The notes: generated by a model not told the origin, from the letters alone. Shown: positions 17,294-25,834, counted from the stretch's first letter. The stretch: DNA of 64,000 nucleotides from Bacteroides faecium (GCF_012113595.1 NZ_CP050831.1:5952001-6016000); one strand, 5' to 3'. Numbers and translations are program-made.

Positions 17294-17326
17294 CGGTGTA
17301 AGTTAAACCAATTAAAACCCTACAAA

Positions 17327-17908
17327 ATGAAAGAGAAATTTATCGCTTTACTGACCTTCACTTCAAGTCTGAAAAGTTTTGGTATCAAGTTTATCCGTGT
17401 AGCTATCCTGGTGGTATTCGTATGGATAGGCGGATTGAAGTATTTCCATTATGAGGCCGACGGGATTGTACCGTTCGTTGCCAACAGCCCTTTCATGAGT
17501 TTCTTCTATGCAAAAGGTGCTCCCGAATATAAGGAACACAAAAACGCGGAAGGGGCTTTTGTTCCGGAAAATCGTGCATGGCATGAAGCAAACAATACTT
17601 ATACGTTCTCTTATGGGCTGGGAGCTCTTATCATGAGTATCGGCATCCTGGTATTCCTTGGAATCTTCTCCTCGAAAGCAGGACTGGTAGGTGATACGCT
17701 GGCTATTATCATGACGCTCGGTACACTCTCCTTCCTCGTCACAACACCCGAAGTATGGGTTCCTAATTTAGGAAGTGGAGAATTCGGCTTCCCGCTATTG
17801 TCAGGCGCGGGGCGGTTGGTGATTAAGGATATTGTTATCCTTGCCGGTGCCGTAGTGCTTCTGTCCGACTCGTCACAACGCGTACTCAAAACACTTAAAA
17901 AAGACTAA
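17327..17908 (+). CDS. DUF417 (YkgB/RclC-like) inner-membrane protein
   Basis: A 193-aa protein with four predicted membrane helices: FIRVAILVVFVWIGGLKYF, YGLGALIMSIGILVFLGIF, GDTLAIIMTLGTLSFLV and IKDIVILAGAVVLL. The VWIGGLKYFHYEADGIVPFVANSPFMSFFY segment is characteristic of DUF417. E. coli RclC belongs to this family and lies with rclA. Start 17327 (MKEKFIALL) fits the promoter; the frame extends to 17291 without family similarity. The RclA-like gene follows 99 bp downstream, with a hairpin between them. Biochemical function is unknown. Confidence 0.85.
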   Translation: MKEKFIALLTFTSSLKSFGIKFIRVAILVVFVWIGGLKYFHYEADGIVPFVANSPFMSFFYAKGAPEYKEHKNAEGAFVPENRAWHEANNTYTFSYGLGALIMSIGILVFLGIFSSKAGLVGDTLAIIMTLGTLSFLVTTPEVWVPNLGSGEFGFPLLSGAGRLVIKDIVILAGAVVLLSDSSQRVLKTLKKD

Positions 17909-17954
17909 TCACACTACTGTAGAGGGTTCTGACTTCTTGGAGCTACGGAACAAA

Positions 17955-17988
17955 TCGTATTTTCAGACTGTTATATAGTCTAATACGA
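17955..17988 (+). promoter_or_regulatory. Bipartite hairpin between the DUF417 and RclA-like genes
   Basis: Outer arms TCGTATT (17955-17961) / AATACGA (17982-17988) enclose inner arms AGACT (17965-17969) / AGTCT (17977-17981). It ends 19 bp before the RclA-like ATG. It could be an operator for a redox regulator, or an intercistronic mRNA hairpin that sets the ratio of the two products. Confidence 0.4.
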
Positions 17989-18007
17989 ATCGTTAAACAA
18001 AGAAGTT

Positions 18008-19381
18008 ATGAAACAATATGATGCAATTATTATAGGGTTCGGCAAGGCAGGAAAAACACTGGCTGCCGAACTTTCAAACAGAGGATGGCAGGTTGCCGTC
18101 ATCGAACGCTCCGATATGATGTATGGGGGCTCTTGTCCGAACATTGCTTGTATCCCTACAAAGACGCTGATACATGAAGCCGGGATTTCTTCCCTGCTGT
18201 ACCACGAGGATTTCCCGAAACAGGCAAATATGTATAAACAGGCTGTCGCCCGTAAAAACCGTCTGACCTCTTTTCTCAGAGGAAACAATTACGAAAGATT
18301 AAGCAAGCGCCCGAATGTGACTGTCTACACAGGGACAGCTTCCTTTATATCTGCCAATACCCTGAAAGTGGCACTCCCTGACGGGGATATTGAACTGCAA
18401 GGGAAAGAAATTTTTATCAATACCGGTTCCACTCCTATTATTCCGGCAATCGACGGGCTCAAGGAAAGCCAGCATGTGTACACCAGTGCCACACTTTTGG
18501 ATATGAACGTCCTGCCTAAACATTTGATTATCGTCGGTGGCGGGTATATCGGACTGGAATTTGCTTCGATGTATGCCGGATTCGGCAGTAAAGTGACTAT
18601 CCTCGAAAGCGGCAACCGGTTCATGCCTCGCAACGACCAAGATATTGCCAAAAGCGTCAGAGAGGTGATGGAAAGGAAAGGGATAGAAATTCATCTCAAT
18701 GCCCGTGCACAATCTATCCATGATACGAATGACGGCGTGACACTGACTTATTCGGATGTGTCCGACGGTACTCCTTACTTTGTGGACGGTGACGCTATCC
18801 TCATCGCTACCGGACGGAAACCTATGATTGAAGGATTGAACCTGCAAGCGGCAGGCGTGGAAGTGGATGCGCACGGGGCTATCGTGGTAAACGACCAGTT
18901 ACGCACTACCGCCCCTCATGTATGGGCAATGGGCGACGTGAAGGGCGGCCCGCAATTCACTTATCTTTCACTGGATGACTTCCGGATTATCCGCGACCAG
19001 CTCTTCGGAGATAAAAAACGGGATATAGGCGACCGCGACCCTGTTCAGTATGCAGTATTTATCGACCCGCCGCTGGCTCACATTGGGCTCACTGAAGAAG
19101 AAGCACTGAAAAGAGGTTATTCCTTTAAGGTTTCCCGCTTACCGGCCACTTCCGTAGTCCGTTCGCGCACATTGCAACAGACGGACGGTATGCTGAAAGC
19201 TATTGTGAACAGCCACAGCGGAAAGATTATGGGATGCACGCTGTTTTGTGCCGATGCCCCGGAAATAATAAATATCGTAGCTTTGGCTATGAAGACAGGG
19301 CAAGAGGCTGCTTTTCTACGCGATTTCATCTTTACTCATCCGAGTATGAGTGAGGGATTAAATCAACTATTTGATGTATAA
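18008..19381 (+). CDS. rclA: RclA-like pyridine nucleotide-disulfide oxidoreductase
   Basis: A 457-aa flavoprotein of the glutathione-reductase/mercuric-reductase superfamily. It shows FAD motif GFGKAGKTLA (about 10-19), redox cysteines C43 and C48 in GGSCPNIACIPTK, NAD(P) motif GGGYIGLEFAS, GDVKGGPQFTYLSLDD and the C-terminal HPSMSE dimer-interface motif. The overall sequence, the CxxxxC spacing and the GPQFTYLSLDDFRI region follow E. coli RclA, a reactive-chlorine-resistance enzyme reported to reduce copper(II). Other superfamily members (dihydrolipoamide dehydrogenase, MerA) lack this combination. The DUF417 gene upstream supports the RclA assignment. Confidence 0.85.
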   Translation: MKQYDAIIIGFGKAGKTLAAELSNRGWQVAVIERSDMMYGGSCPNIACIPTKTLIHEAGISSLLYHEDFPKQANMYKQAVARKNRLTSFLRGNNYERLSKRPNVTVYTGTASFISANTLKVALPDGDIELQGKEIFINTGSTPIIPAIDGLKESQHVYTSATLLDMNVLPKHLIIVGGGYIGLEFASMYAGFGSKVTILESGNRFMPRNDQDIAKSVREVMERKGIEIHLNARAQSIHDTNDGVTLTYSDVSDGTPYFVDGDAILIATGRKPMIEGLNLQAAGVEVDAHGAIVVNDQLRTTAPHVWAMGDVKGGPQFTYLSLDDFRIIRDQLFGDKKRDIGDRDPVQYAVFIDPPLAHIGLTEEEALKRGYSFKVSRLPATSVVRSRTLQQTDGMLKAIVNSHSGKIMGCTLFCADAPEIINIVALAMKTGQEAAFLRDFIFTHPSMSEGLNQLFDV

Positions 19382-19402
19382 AGGATAACATAGTAAAGGA
19401 TA

Positions 19403-19436
19403 AAGGCTTTCAGCGATTTCGTTGAAAGCCTTATTT
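19403..19436 (+). terminator. Rho-independent terminator of the RclA-like gene
   Basis: Perfect 10-bp stem AAGGCTTTCA (19403-19412) / TGAAAGCCTT (19423-19432) with a 10-nt loop, followed by ATTTCTG. It lies 21 bp after the stop codon. Confidence 0.75.
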
Positions 19437-19456
19437 CTGTGTGGAAAGGTATAGTT

Positions 19457-19927
19457 CTATGAGCCAATCTATTAGTAACAAACTTCATGTTGCTTACTGG
19501 CAAACTTGTTTTGGATTAGTACCAAACTTTTCATGCACTAATGATAAACTATAAACGAAGCTTTTGTTTTTATAAATGAAAGTTCCGTTTTTATAAATGA
19601 AAGCTTTGTTTTTATAAACGCAAGTTTCGTTTATAGATTGCGATTAACACAAAACAACTTTACTTCCTAATAACCAGAACTTTCCTATTAATCGAAAGAA
19701 ACTTTTCTCTTAATGTTCTGTACATGATTTGCAGTAGATTTGAAAAGCTACAATATAGGAATAGAAGAATTACCAGCTTCGTGTTAGCCATAAAGTCTGC
19801 AAACCGAACAAGTAGAATTTGCAAATCAAAAACAGAGCCTGCAAACTAAGCAAATAAAGGTTCTGAATTAAGCAAACAGAGCCTCTGAATAAGATAAATA
19901 GAGGCTCTGATTTGAGTAAATAGAGGC
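19457..19927. repeat. Patchwork of four families of phased 21-22 bp degenerate tandem repeats
   Basis: This fills most of the ~800-bp gap before the ABC-F gene. Block 1 (19457-19544) is four 22-bp units, three starting CAAACTT. Block 2 (19551-19634) is four 21-bp units of the type ATAAAYGAAAG..TTTTT, each partly palindromic. Block 3 (19655-19720) is three 22-bp units with an AACTTT core. Block 4 (19798-19927) is six units of 22,20,22,22,22,22 bp with TCTGA or TGCAAA starts and AGAGGC ends. The short frames in this region are made of these repeats and are not genes. Confidence 0.75.
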
Positions 19928-19978
19928 TCTGAAAAAAACATTTCTGCCGAAATAGCATGGGATTCTGCCGGAAAGTGT

Positions 19979-19986
19979 TATCTTTG
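19979..19986 (+). promoter_or_regulatory. -7 promoter box for the ABC-F gene, with a ~200-nt leader
   Basis: TATCTTTG matches TAnnTTTG exactly. The ABC-F start codon is at 20190, so the mRNA would have about 200 nt of untranslated leader. That leader includes a perfect palindrome CACGAA-A-TTCGTG at 20093-20105. A long leader is typical for attenuation-controlled ABC-F genes, but no convincing leader peptide was identified. Confidence 0.5.
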
Positions 19987-20189
19987 CGACCAAGTTAAAC
20001 TATATACTTACCGCAATGAGAATTTCCAAGTAAGACAACACTTCTAAGTAAACATCACTTTTCATCTATGCTTTTGACGTATCGTTAAGCATCACGAAAT
20101 TCGTGTTGTTTAGCCAGTATTGTGTTTGTCGCTCCCTTCCCCGTGATTATCTTTCACTATTTCTTTCACTTCAAATCCAATAGACAATC

Positions 20190-21890
20190 ATGCCTATAAG
20201 TATTCAACAAATCAGCTATATCCATCCGGATAAAGAGGTATTATTCAGTGACCTCAACTTTGCCATCAGTAAGGGGCAGAAACTGGGACTGGTCGGCAAT
20301 AACGGCTGTGGCAAATCTACCCTGCTGCAAATTATCGCCGGGCAACTATCACCGTCTTCCGGTGTTATCGTCCGCCCGGACGACCTTTATTACATTCCGC
20401 AACATTTCGGACAATACGATTCATTAACTATCGCCCAAGCCTTGCAGATAGACAGCAAGCGACAAGCCTTGCACGCTATTTTGGCGGGAGATGCCTCAAC
20501 GGAAAATTTCACGCTACTGGATGATGACTGGAATATCGAAGAACGCTCCGTCGCCGCTCTTGACGCGTGGGGATTAGGGCAGTTTCCTCTATCCTACCCG
20601 ATGCATCTGCTCAGTGGCGGAGAAAAGACCCGTGTCTTTCTAGCGGGTATGGATATTCATCATCCATCTGTCATTCTCATGGATGAGCCTACGAACCATC
20701 TCGACTCTTCGGGCAGGGAACGTTTGTATGATTGGGTAGAGAAATGGCGCTCAACATTGTTGATAGTGAGCCATGACCGCACTTTACTCAATCTCCTTCC
20801 CGAAATTTGTGAATTGGAGAAACACCAAATCACGTATTATGGTGGGAACTACGAATTCTACAAAGAACAGAAAGCCCTGATGCAGGAAGCTTTACAGCAG
20901 CGTATCGAAGAAAAAGAGAAAGCATTGCGGATAGCCCGCAAGGTAGCCCGTGAAACGGCCGAACGAAGAGATAAGCAAAATGTGCGTGGCGAAAAAGCCA
21001 ATATTAAAAAAGGTGTTCCGCGCATCGTACTAAATGCATTGCAGGGAAAATCGGAGAAAAGTACCAGCAAGCTAAACGGTGTTCATCAGGAGAAAGCCGA
21101 AAAACTGACCGATGAACGCAACCAGCTTCGTGGTTCACTCTCTCCAACGGCTGCGCTAAAGACTGATTTCAACAGTTCTTCCCTGCACAACGGGAAAACG
21201 TTAGTTACAGCGAAAGACATTAATTTCTGTTATTATCCTAACTTGAACGATAATGATAGTCAAAAAGAGATTGAGAATCAAAAAGAGAATAAGAATCCAA
21301 GTGAGAATGATACTTCCGACAGCAGCAACGGTAGCAACCTGCCAGCGCAACTGCTTTGGCAAACTCCCATCAGCTTTCAGCTAAAGAGCGGCGACCGTCT
21401 CCGCATAGAAGGAACCAACGGCAGCGGAAAGACCACTCTTCTGAAAATCATCACCGGACAACTCCAGCCACAGGAAGGAACACTCACACGGGCAGATTTC
21501 TCTTACGTCTATCTGAATCAGGAATACTCTATCATCGACGACCGGAACAGTATCCTTGAACAGGCTTACGCTTTCAACAGCCGGAACCTGCCGGAACACG
21601 AAATAAAGATTATTCTGAACCGTTACCTGTTTCCCGCTTCCGAATGGGACAAGTCCTGCCGGAAACTAAGCGGTGGTGAGAAGATGCGGCTCGCTTTCTG
21701 CTGCCTGATGATTAGTAATAATACACCGGATATGTTTATCCTGGACGAACCGACCAATAATCTGGATATACGGAGTATTGAAATCATCACCAATACCATC
21801 AAGAACTACACGGGTACAGTAATTGCAATTTCCCATGACAGCTATTTCATACGTGAAATTGGTATCGAGCAACATATTGTATTAAGTTAA
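20190..21890 (+). CDS. ABC-F family ATP-binding protein
   Basis: A 566-aa soluble protein with two ABC domains and no membrane segments. Walker A motifs are GNNGCGKST (36-43) and GTNGSGKTT, signatures are LLSGGEKTR and LSGGEKMR, and Walker B motifs are ILMDEPTNHLD and FILDEPTNNLD. ABC-F proteins act on the ribosome; some protect it from antibiotics and others tune translation. The linker (about 225-330) is charged and helical. The second ABC domain carries an unusual Asn/Asp/Glu/Ser-rich insertion at about 350-384. Whether it gives resistance cannot be decided from sequence. It stands alone behind a long leader. Confidence 0.88.
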   Translation: MPISIQQISYIHPDKEVLFSDLNFAISKGQKLGLVGNNGCGKSTLLQIIAGQLSPSSGVIVRPDDLYYIPQHFGQYDSLTIAQALQIDSKRQALHAILAGDASTENFTLLDDDWNIEERSVAALDAWGLGQFPLSYPMHLLSGGEKTRVFLAGMDIHHPSVILMDEPTNHLDSSGRERLYDWVEKWRSTLLIVSHDRTLLNLLPEICELEKHQITYYGGNYEFYKEQKALMQEALQQRIEEKEKALRIARKVARETAERRDKQNVRGEKANIKKGVPRIVLNALQGKSEKSTSKLNGVHQEKAEKLTDERNQLRGSLSPTAALKTDFNSSSLHNGKTLVTAKDINFCYYPNLNDNDSQKEIENQKENKNPSENDTSDSSNGSNLPAQLLWQTPISFQLKSGDRLRIEGTNGSGKTTLLKIITGQLQPQEGTLTRADFSYVYLNQEYSIIDDRNSILEQAYAFNSRNLPEHEIKIILNRYLFPASEWDKSCRKLSGGEKMRLAFCCLMISNNTPDMFILDEPTNNLDIRSIEIITNTIKNYTGTVIAISHDSYFIREIGIEQHIVLS

Positions 21891-21975
21891 TCCACCAATA
21901 TTTTATCCGCGAAAGTCTCCAATATCTATACAGTTTTTTATAACTTCGCAGCGCAAAGAAAAGAATGAGAATAAA

Positions 21976-22764
21976 ATGAGTGAAACAACGCAATCATGGT
22001 GGTTTGTCTTTTATAAAGACCAGCTATTGCTCGAAAAGAGAGGGAATGGCACATTTGCCCTTCCTTGCGGAGAAATTCCCCCTATTGTCATCAAAGAAAA
22101 AACAACCGTACACAATATCACTACGCTGGAAGGAAGAAATTGCAAGTCTTTCTCCCTCTCCTCGCCTGTCGAAGAATCGGCGCAATATGCAATGATTGGA
22201 CTTCGTGCCTCTTATGAGTATCTCCCGCTGTCTCATTATCAGGCAGCAGGAAAAGCGTATGAGATTCTGCACTGGGACCGGAACAGCCGTTTTTGCTCCG
22301 CCTGCGGCACTCCTATAGAGCAGAAAGAGGACATCATGAAACGTTGCCCGAAATGCGGAAGGGAAGTATATCCGTCCATTTCAACCGCAGTTCTCGTCCT
22401 GGTGAGAAAAGAAGATTCACTGCTCCTGGTCCATGCCCGCAACTTTAAAGGAACGTTCAACAGTCTTGTTGCCGGATTTTTGGAAACCGGAGAGACACTA
22501 GAAGAATGTGTAGCGCGTGAAGTGAAAGAGGAAACCGGACTGGATGTGAAGAATATCACTTATTTCGGCAATCAGGCATGGCCTTATCCCAGCGGGTTGA
22601 TGGTGGGTTTTATTGCAGATTATGCCGGTGGGGAAATCAAACTGCAAGAGGAAGAACTAAGCTCCGGAGATTTCTATACACGGGATAACCTGCCGGAACT
22701 TCCCCGAAAACTGAGCCTTGCACGGAAGATGATTGACTGGTGGCTGGAATCTCCTAACCAATAA
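21976..22764 (+). CDS. nudC: NudC-type NAD(H) pyrophosphatase (Nudix hydrolase)
   Basis: A 262-aa enzyme expected to hydrolyse NADH to NMNH and AMP, and in the E. coli homologue to remove NAD caps from RNA. The zinc-ribbon cysteines (CSAC and CPKC, about residues 107-126) precede a complete Nudix box, GFLETGETLEECVAREVKEE. The downstream QAWPYPS motif corresponds to the SQPWPFPxS signature of NudC. TAACTTCG near 21936 is a near-consensus -7 box. The Crp-like regulator gene follows 6 bp after the stop, suggesting cotranscription. Confidence 0.93.
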   Translation: MSETTQSWWFVFYKDQLLLEKRGNGTFALPCGEIPPIVIKEKTTVHNITTLEGRNCKSFSLSSPVEESAQYAMIGLRASYEYLPLSHYQAAGKAYEILHWDRNSRFCSACGTPIEQKEDIMKRCPKCGREVYPSISTAVLVLVRKEDSLLLVHARNFKGTFNSLVAGFLETGETLEECVAREVKEETGLDVKNITYFGNQAWPYPSGLMVGFIADYAGGEIKLQEEELSSGDFYTRDNLPELPRKLSLARKMIDWWLESPNQ

Positions 22765-22770
22765 CCGGCC

Positions 22771-23334
22771 ATGGAAAACATTATCAAAGGTATCCGCCAG
22801 TATTATCCGGTATCTGATAAATCGCTGGAAATACTTTTCAGCCGCATGGAAAAGTTGGAGCTTCCCAAAAAGCACTTGCTGATACACGGTGGTGTAGCAG
22901 ACCGTCACGTCTATTTTATCGAAAAAGGTTTTTGCCGGTCATACTGTTTACGTGACGGGGAAGAAATCACTATCTGGTTTTCCCGCGAAGGCGATATCAC
23001 CTTTGCCATGAAAGATTTGTATCACAATGAGCCCGGATACGAATATGTAGAATTGCTGGAAGATTGCGAATTGTATGCCATACGTATCGAAGACTTAAAT
23101 CAGATTTATGAAACGAATATAGAGATTGCAAACTGGGGACGGGTTATCCATCAGGAGTGCCTGCTATATATGGATATGCATCATATCAACCGGCTCTACC
23201 TTCCGGCCAAGGAGCGTTACGAACAGCTCTTACATGAACAGCCCGATGTCATCCACCGCGCCCAACTGGGATATATCGCTTCTTTTCTTGGCATGACTCC
23301 CCAACATCTCAGCCGCCTACGTTCCGAAGCTTAA
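22771..23334 (+). CDS. Crp/Fnr-family regulator
   Basis: A 187-aa protein with an N-terminal cyclic-nucleotide-binding-like beta-roll (about 20-120: HVYFIEKGFCRSY, EEITIWFSREGDI) and a short C-terminal helix-turn-helix (LGYIASFLGMTPQHLSRLR). This compact form is common in Bacteroides. It lacks Fnr-type cysteines, so it is unlikely to bind an iron-sulfur cluster. It is translated from the nudC transcript. Ligand and targets are unknown. Confidence 0.85.
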   Translation: MENIIKGIRQYYPVSDKSLEILFSRMEKLELPKKHLLIHGGVADRHVYFIEKGFCRSYCLRDGEEITIWFSREGDITFAMKDLYHNEPGYEYVELLEDCELYAIRIEDLNQIYETNIEIANWGRVIHQECLLYMDMHHINRLYLPAKERYEQLLHEQPDVIHRAQLGYIASFLGMTPQHLSRLRSEA

Positions 23335-23378
23335 GTTCTTTTTTAATCTATGTGAATTTTTATCTCACAAGAAAACAG

Positions 23379-23386
23379 TACTTTTG
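23379..23386 (+). promoter_or_regulatory. -7 promoter box for the acyltransferase gene
   Basis: TACTTTTG matches TAnnTTTG and lies 30 bp before the GTG start at 23416. The -33 region is AT-rich without a clear TTTG. Confidence 0.45.
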
Positions 23387-23415
23387 CAGTCGAGTACAAA
23401 AAACTGATAAGTATC

Positions 23416-24507
23416 GTGATTAACACATTAACTTCTTTACGGATATTCTTTGCCTTGATGGTATTTGGGGCGCATTGCTATGTTATTGATTCAAGCTTCA
23501 ACGCTCATTTCTTTAAAGAGGGATTTGTCGGAGTCAGTTTCTTTTTTGTGCTCAGCGGATTTATTATTGCTTACAACTATCAGGAGAAGCTACTGAAAAA
23601 GACTACCACACGACGAACTTTTTGGGTAGCACGCCTTGCGCGTATTTATCCCTTGCACCTACTGACATTATTAATTGCCGCATGCATAGGCGGATACGTG
23701 CAATATAGCGGCACGGCAGACTGGATAAAGCACTTTGTCGCTTCCACCTTTCTGTTACAACCGTTTTTCCCCTCTGCCGACTACTTTTTCTCATTCAACA
23801 GCCCCTCGTGGAGTTTGGGATGCGAACAGTTGTTTTACTTCTGCTTTCCTCTGGTTATTCCTTTCTTAAATAACAAGCGACATTTAGTTATCATTCTTTT
23901 TATTTGCCTTCTCTTTATGCTGGCAGGCATGTATCTGACCGGTGAGGAGCAAATCAAAGCATACTGGTATGTAAATCCCATTACCCGGCTGCCGGACTTT
24001 TTCGTAGGTGTTCTGCTTTACCAGTTCTACCGGTCATTGCGCAATAAAAAGATTTCTTATTCCACCAGCACATTATTAGAAACAGGAGCCATTGCATTAT
24101 TTCTTCTGTTCTTCCTTTGCGCCGCAGACATTCCTAAAGTTTACCGTTATTCTTGTTATTACTGGTTGCCCGTTTCGCTCATCATTCTTATCTTCTCCTT
24201 ACAAAAAGGGGGCATATCCCGGTTATTATCCAACCGTTTTTTAATCATAGGCGGAGAAATCAGTTATAGTTTCTACTTGATACATTTGTTTATCATACTC
24301 ACGTACACAAAGATGACTGCTCTCTATCAATGGCAGTTACCATGGACAGTAAGTGTTCCCATTATTTTCTGTATCACCATTATACTCAGCCTGCTTTCTT
24401 ATTATTACTTTGAAAAGCCTGCCAACAAATGGGTAAAACGAATATTCACTAAAAAAACAATCATAAACCAACCTCATGGAATTATCAACAAAAACACCAC
24501 GAATTGA
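23416..24507 (+). CDS. Acyltransferase 3 (OafA/WecH-like) membrane protein
   Basis: A 363-aa integral membrane protein with about ten hydrophobic segments. The N-terminus (LTSLRIFFALMVFGAHCY) carries the R-x10-H pattern typical of acyltransferase family 3, and FFVLSGFIIAYNY is another hallmark. These enzymes transfer acyl groups, often acetyl, to sugars of surface polysaccharides, lipids or small molecules. The frame begins with GTG in a position that fits the upstream -7 box. Its end overlaps the start of the DUF418 gene by 32 bp, indicating translational coupling. Confidence 0.88.
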   Translation: MINTLTSLRIFFALMVFGAHCYVIDSSFNAHFFKEGFVGVSFFFVLSGFIIAYNYQEKLLKKTTTRRTFWVARLARIYPLHLLTLLIAACIGGYVQYSGTADWIKHFVASTFLLQPFFPSADYFFSFNSPSWSLGCEQLFYFCFPLVIPFLNNKRHLVIILFICLLFMLAGMYLTGEEQIKAYWYVNPITRLPDFFVGVLLYQFYRSLRNKKISYSTSTLLETGAIALFLLFFLCAADIPKVYRYSCYYWLPVSLIILIFSLQKGGISRLLSNRFLIIGGEISYSFYLIHLFIILTYTKMTALYQWQLPWTVSVPIIFCITIILSLLSYYYFEKPANKWVKRIFTKKTIINQPHGIINKNTTN

Positions 24508-25651
24508 AGTAGTAGATGCCCTCAGAGGCTTTGCCGTCATGGCTATCCTCTTGGTACATAACCTTGAGCATTTCATTTTTCCCGTCTATCCGGAAAGTTC
24601 GCCCGAATGGCTCACCATTTTGGATGCCGGGGTATTTAATGCGACATTCTCACTGTTTGCGGGAAAATCTTACGCTATCTTCGCCCTGCTTTTCGGATTC
24701 ACTTTCTATATCCAGTCGCACAACCAGCAGTTGAAAGGAAAAGACTTCGGCTATCGTTTTTTATGGAGAATGGTATTACTGGCAGGCTTTGCTACTCTTA
24801 ACGCTGCCTTTTTCCCGGCAGGTGATGTCTTGCTTTTGTTTGTTGTAGTCGGCATCGTACTGTTTATCGTACGCAAATGGAGCGATAAGGCTATTTTAAT
24901 CACTGCTATCCTGTTCTCGCTGCAACCTATTGAATGGTTCCACTACATTATGAGCCTTTTCAACCCTGCCTATACCCTGCCCGACTTAAATGTCGGAGCG
25001 ATGTATGCCGAAGTGGCTGCCTACACCAAAGACGGCAACTTCTGGGAGTTCCTGATAGGTAATGTCACTCTGGGGCAGAAGGCCAGCCTATTCTGGGCTA
25101 TCGGCGCCGGACGTTTCTTACAGACTGCCGGACTTTTTCTGTTCGGTCTGTATATCGGACGCAAACAGTTGTTCGTCACCACCGAATCTCATCTGAAATT
25201 CTGGGTAAAAGCGCTCATTATCGCTGCTATCAGCTTCGCTCCTCTTTACTCCTTGAAAGAGCAAATCATGCAGAGTGACAGCAGCCTTATCCAACAGACA
25301 GTAGGCACCGCTTTTGATATGTGGCAGAAATTCGCGTTCACCATCGTATTAATTTCTTCTTTCATTTTACTGTATCAGAAAGCCAAATTTCAAAAAGCCG
25401 TTTCCAGCCTGCGCTTTTACGGTAAGATGAGTCTGACAAACTATATTTCCCAGTCTATCCTGGGTGCTATTATCTATTTCCCATTCGGATTTTATCTGGC
25501 TCCTTATTGCGGATATACTCTAAGTTTGGTGATTGGTATCGTTCTTTGCATATTACAGGTTCAGTTCTGTAAATGGTGGCTGTCCAAACATAAACAAGGA
25601 CCGTTGGAGACGATATGGCATAAATGGACTTGGATAGGAACTAAAAAATAA
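24476..25651 (+). CDS. DUF418 (YeiB-like) membrane protein
   Basis: A 391-aa protein with about ten membrane helices. It opens RIEVVDALRGFAVMAILLVHNLEHF, the RxxxxDxLRG..H pattern shared by YeiB/DUF418 and heparan-alpha-glucosaminide acetyltransferase-like proteins. A C-terminal YGKMSLTNYISQSI segment is typical of DUF418. It probably performs transmembrane acyl transfer together with the overlapping acyltransferase 3, but no substrate is known. Transcription ends at the bidirectional hairpin at 25937-25972. Confidence 0.85.
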   Translation: MELSTKTPRIEVVDALRGFAVMAILLVHNLEHFIFPVYPESSPEWLTILDAGVFNATFSLFAGKSYAIFALLFGFTFYIQSHNQQLKGKDFGYRFLWRMVLLAGFATLNAAFFPAGDVLLLFVVVGIVLFIVRKWSDKAILITAILFSLQPIEWFHYIMSLFNPAYTLPDLNVGAMYAEVAAYTKDGNFWEFLIGNVTLGQKASLFWAIGAGRFLQTAGLFLFGLYIGRKQLFVTTESHLKFWVKALIIAAISFAPLYSLKEQIMQSDSSLIQQTVGTAFDMWQKFAFTIVLISSFILLYQKAKFQKAVSSLRFYGKMSLTNYISQSILGAIIYFPFGFYLAPYCGYTLSLVIGIVLCILQVQFCKWWLSKHKQGPLETIWHKWTWIGTKK

Positions 25652-25834
25652 TGGAAAGGCTCTTATAAAATAAAGAAAGCAGGCTACGAAATACACTCAA
25701 ACTACAAACGAACAACTTATGAATATGAAACTGAACGTATCACTCTAAAGCATCAACAAAACATGTGTATCCGCAGCCTGCCTGTTGAAATTGAGATGAT
25801 GCCAATAGAACAAGATTCTTCTAAGAATGATTAG
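25652..25834 (+). other. In-frame open stretch after the DUF418 stop; possible gene remnant
   Basis: Beyond the TAA at 25649-25651 the same frame stays open for 60 codons to a TAG at 25832-25834 (WKGSYKIKKAGYEIHSNYKR...). There is no good start codon except an internal Met leading to a 23-residue peptide (MCIRSLPVEIEMMPIEQDSS). The composition is polar and not like the preceding membrane protein. It could be chance, a decayed gene end or a small peptide. The rest of the gap (25835-25936) holds nothing I recognise. Confidence 0.2.

Noticed and set aside
19770..19958. A 62-aa minus-strand open frame rich in Leu and Phe
   Set aside because: It is generated by translating the block-4 tandem repeats and has no promoter or family features.
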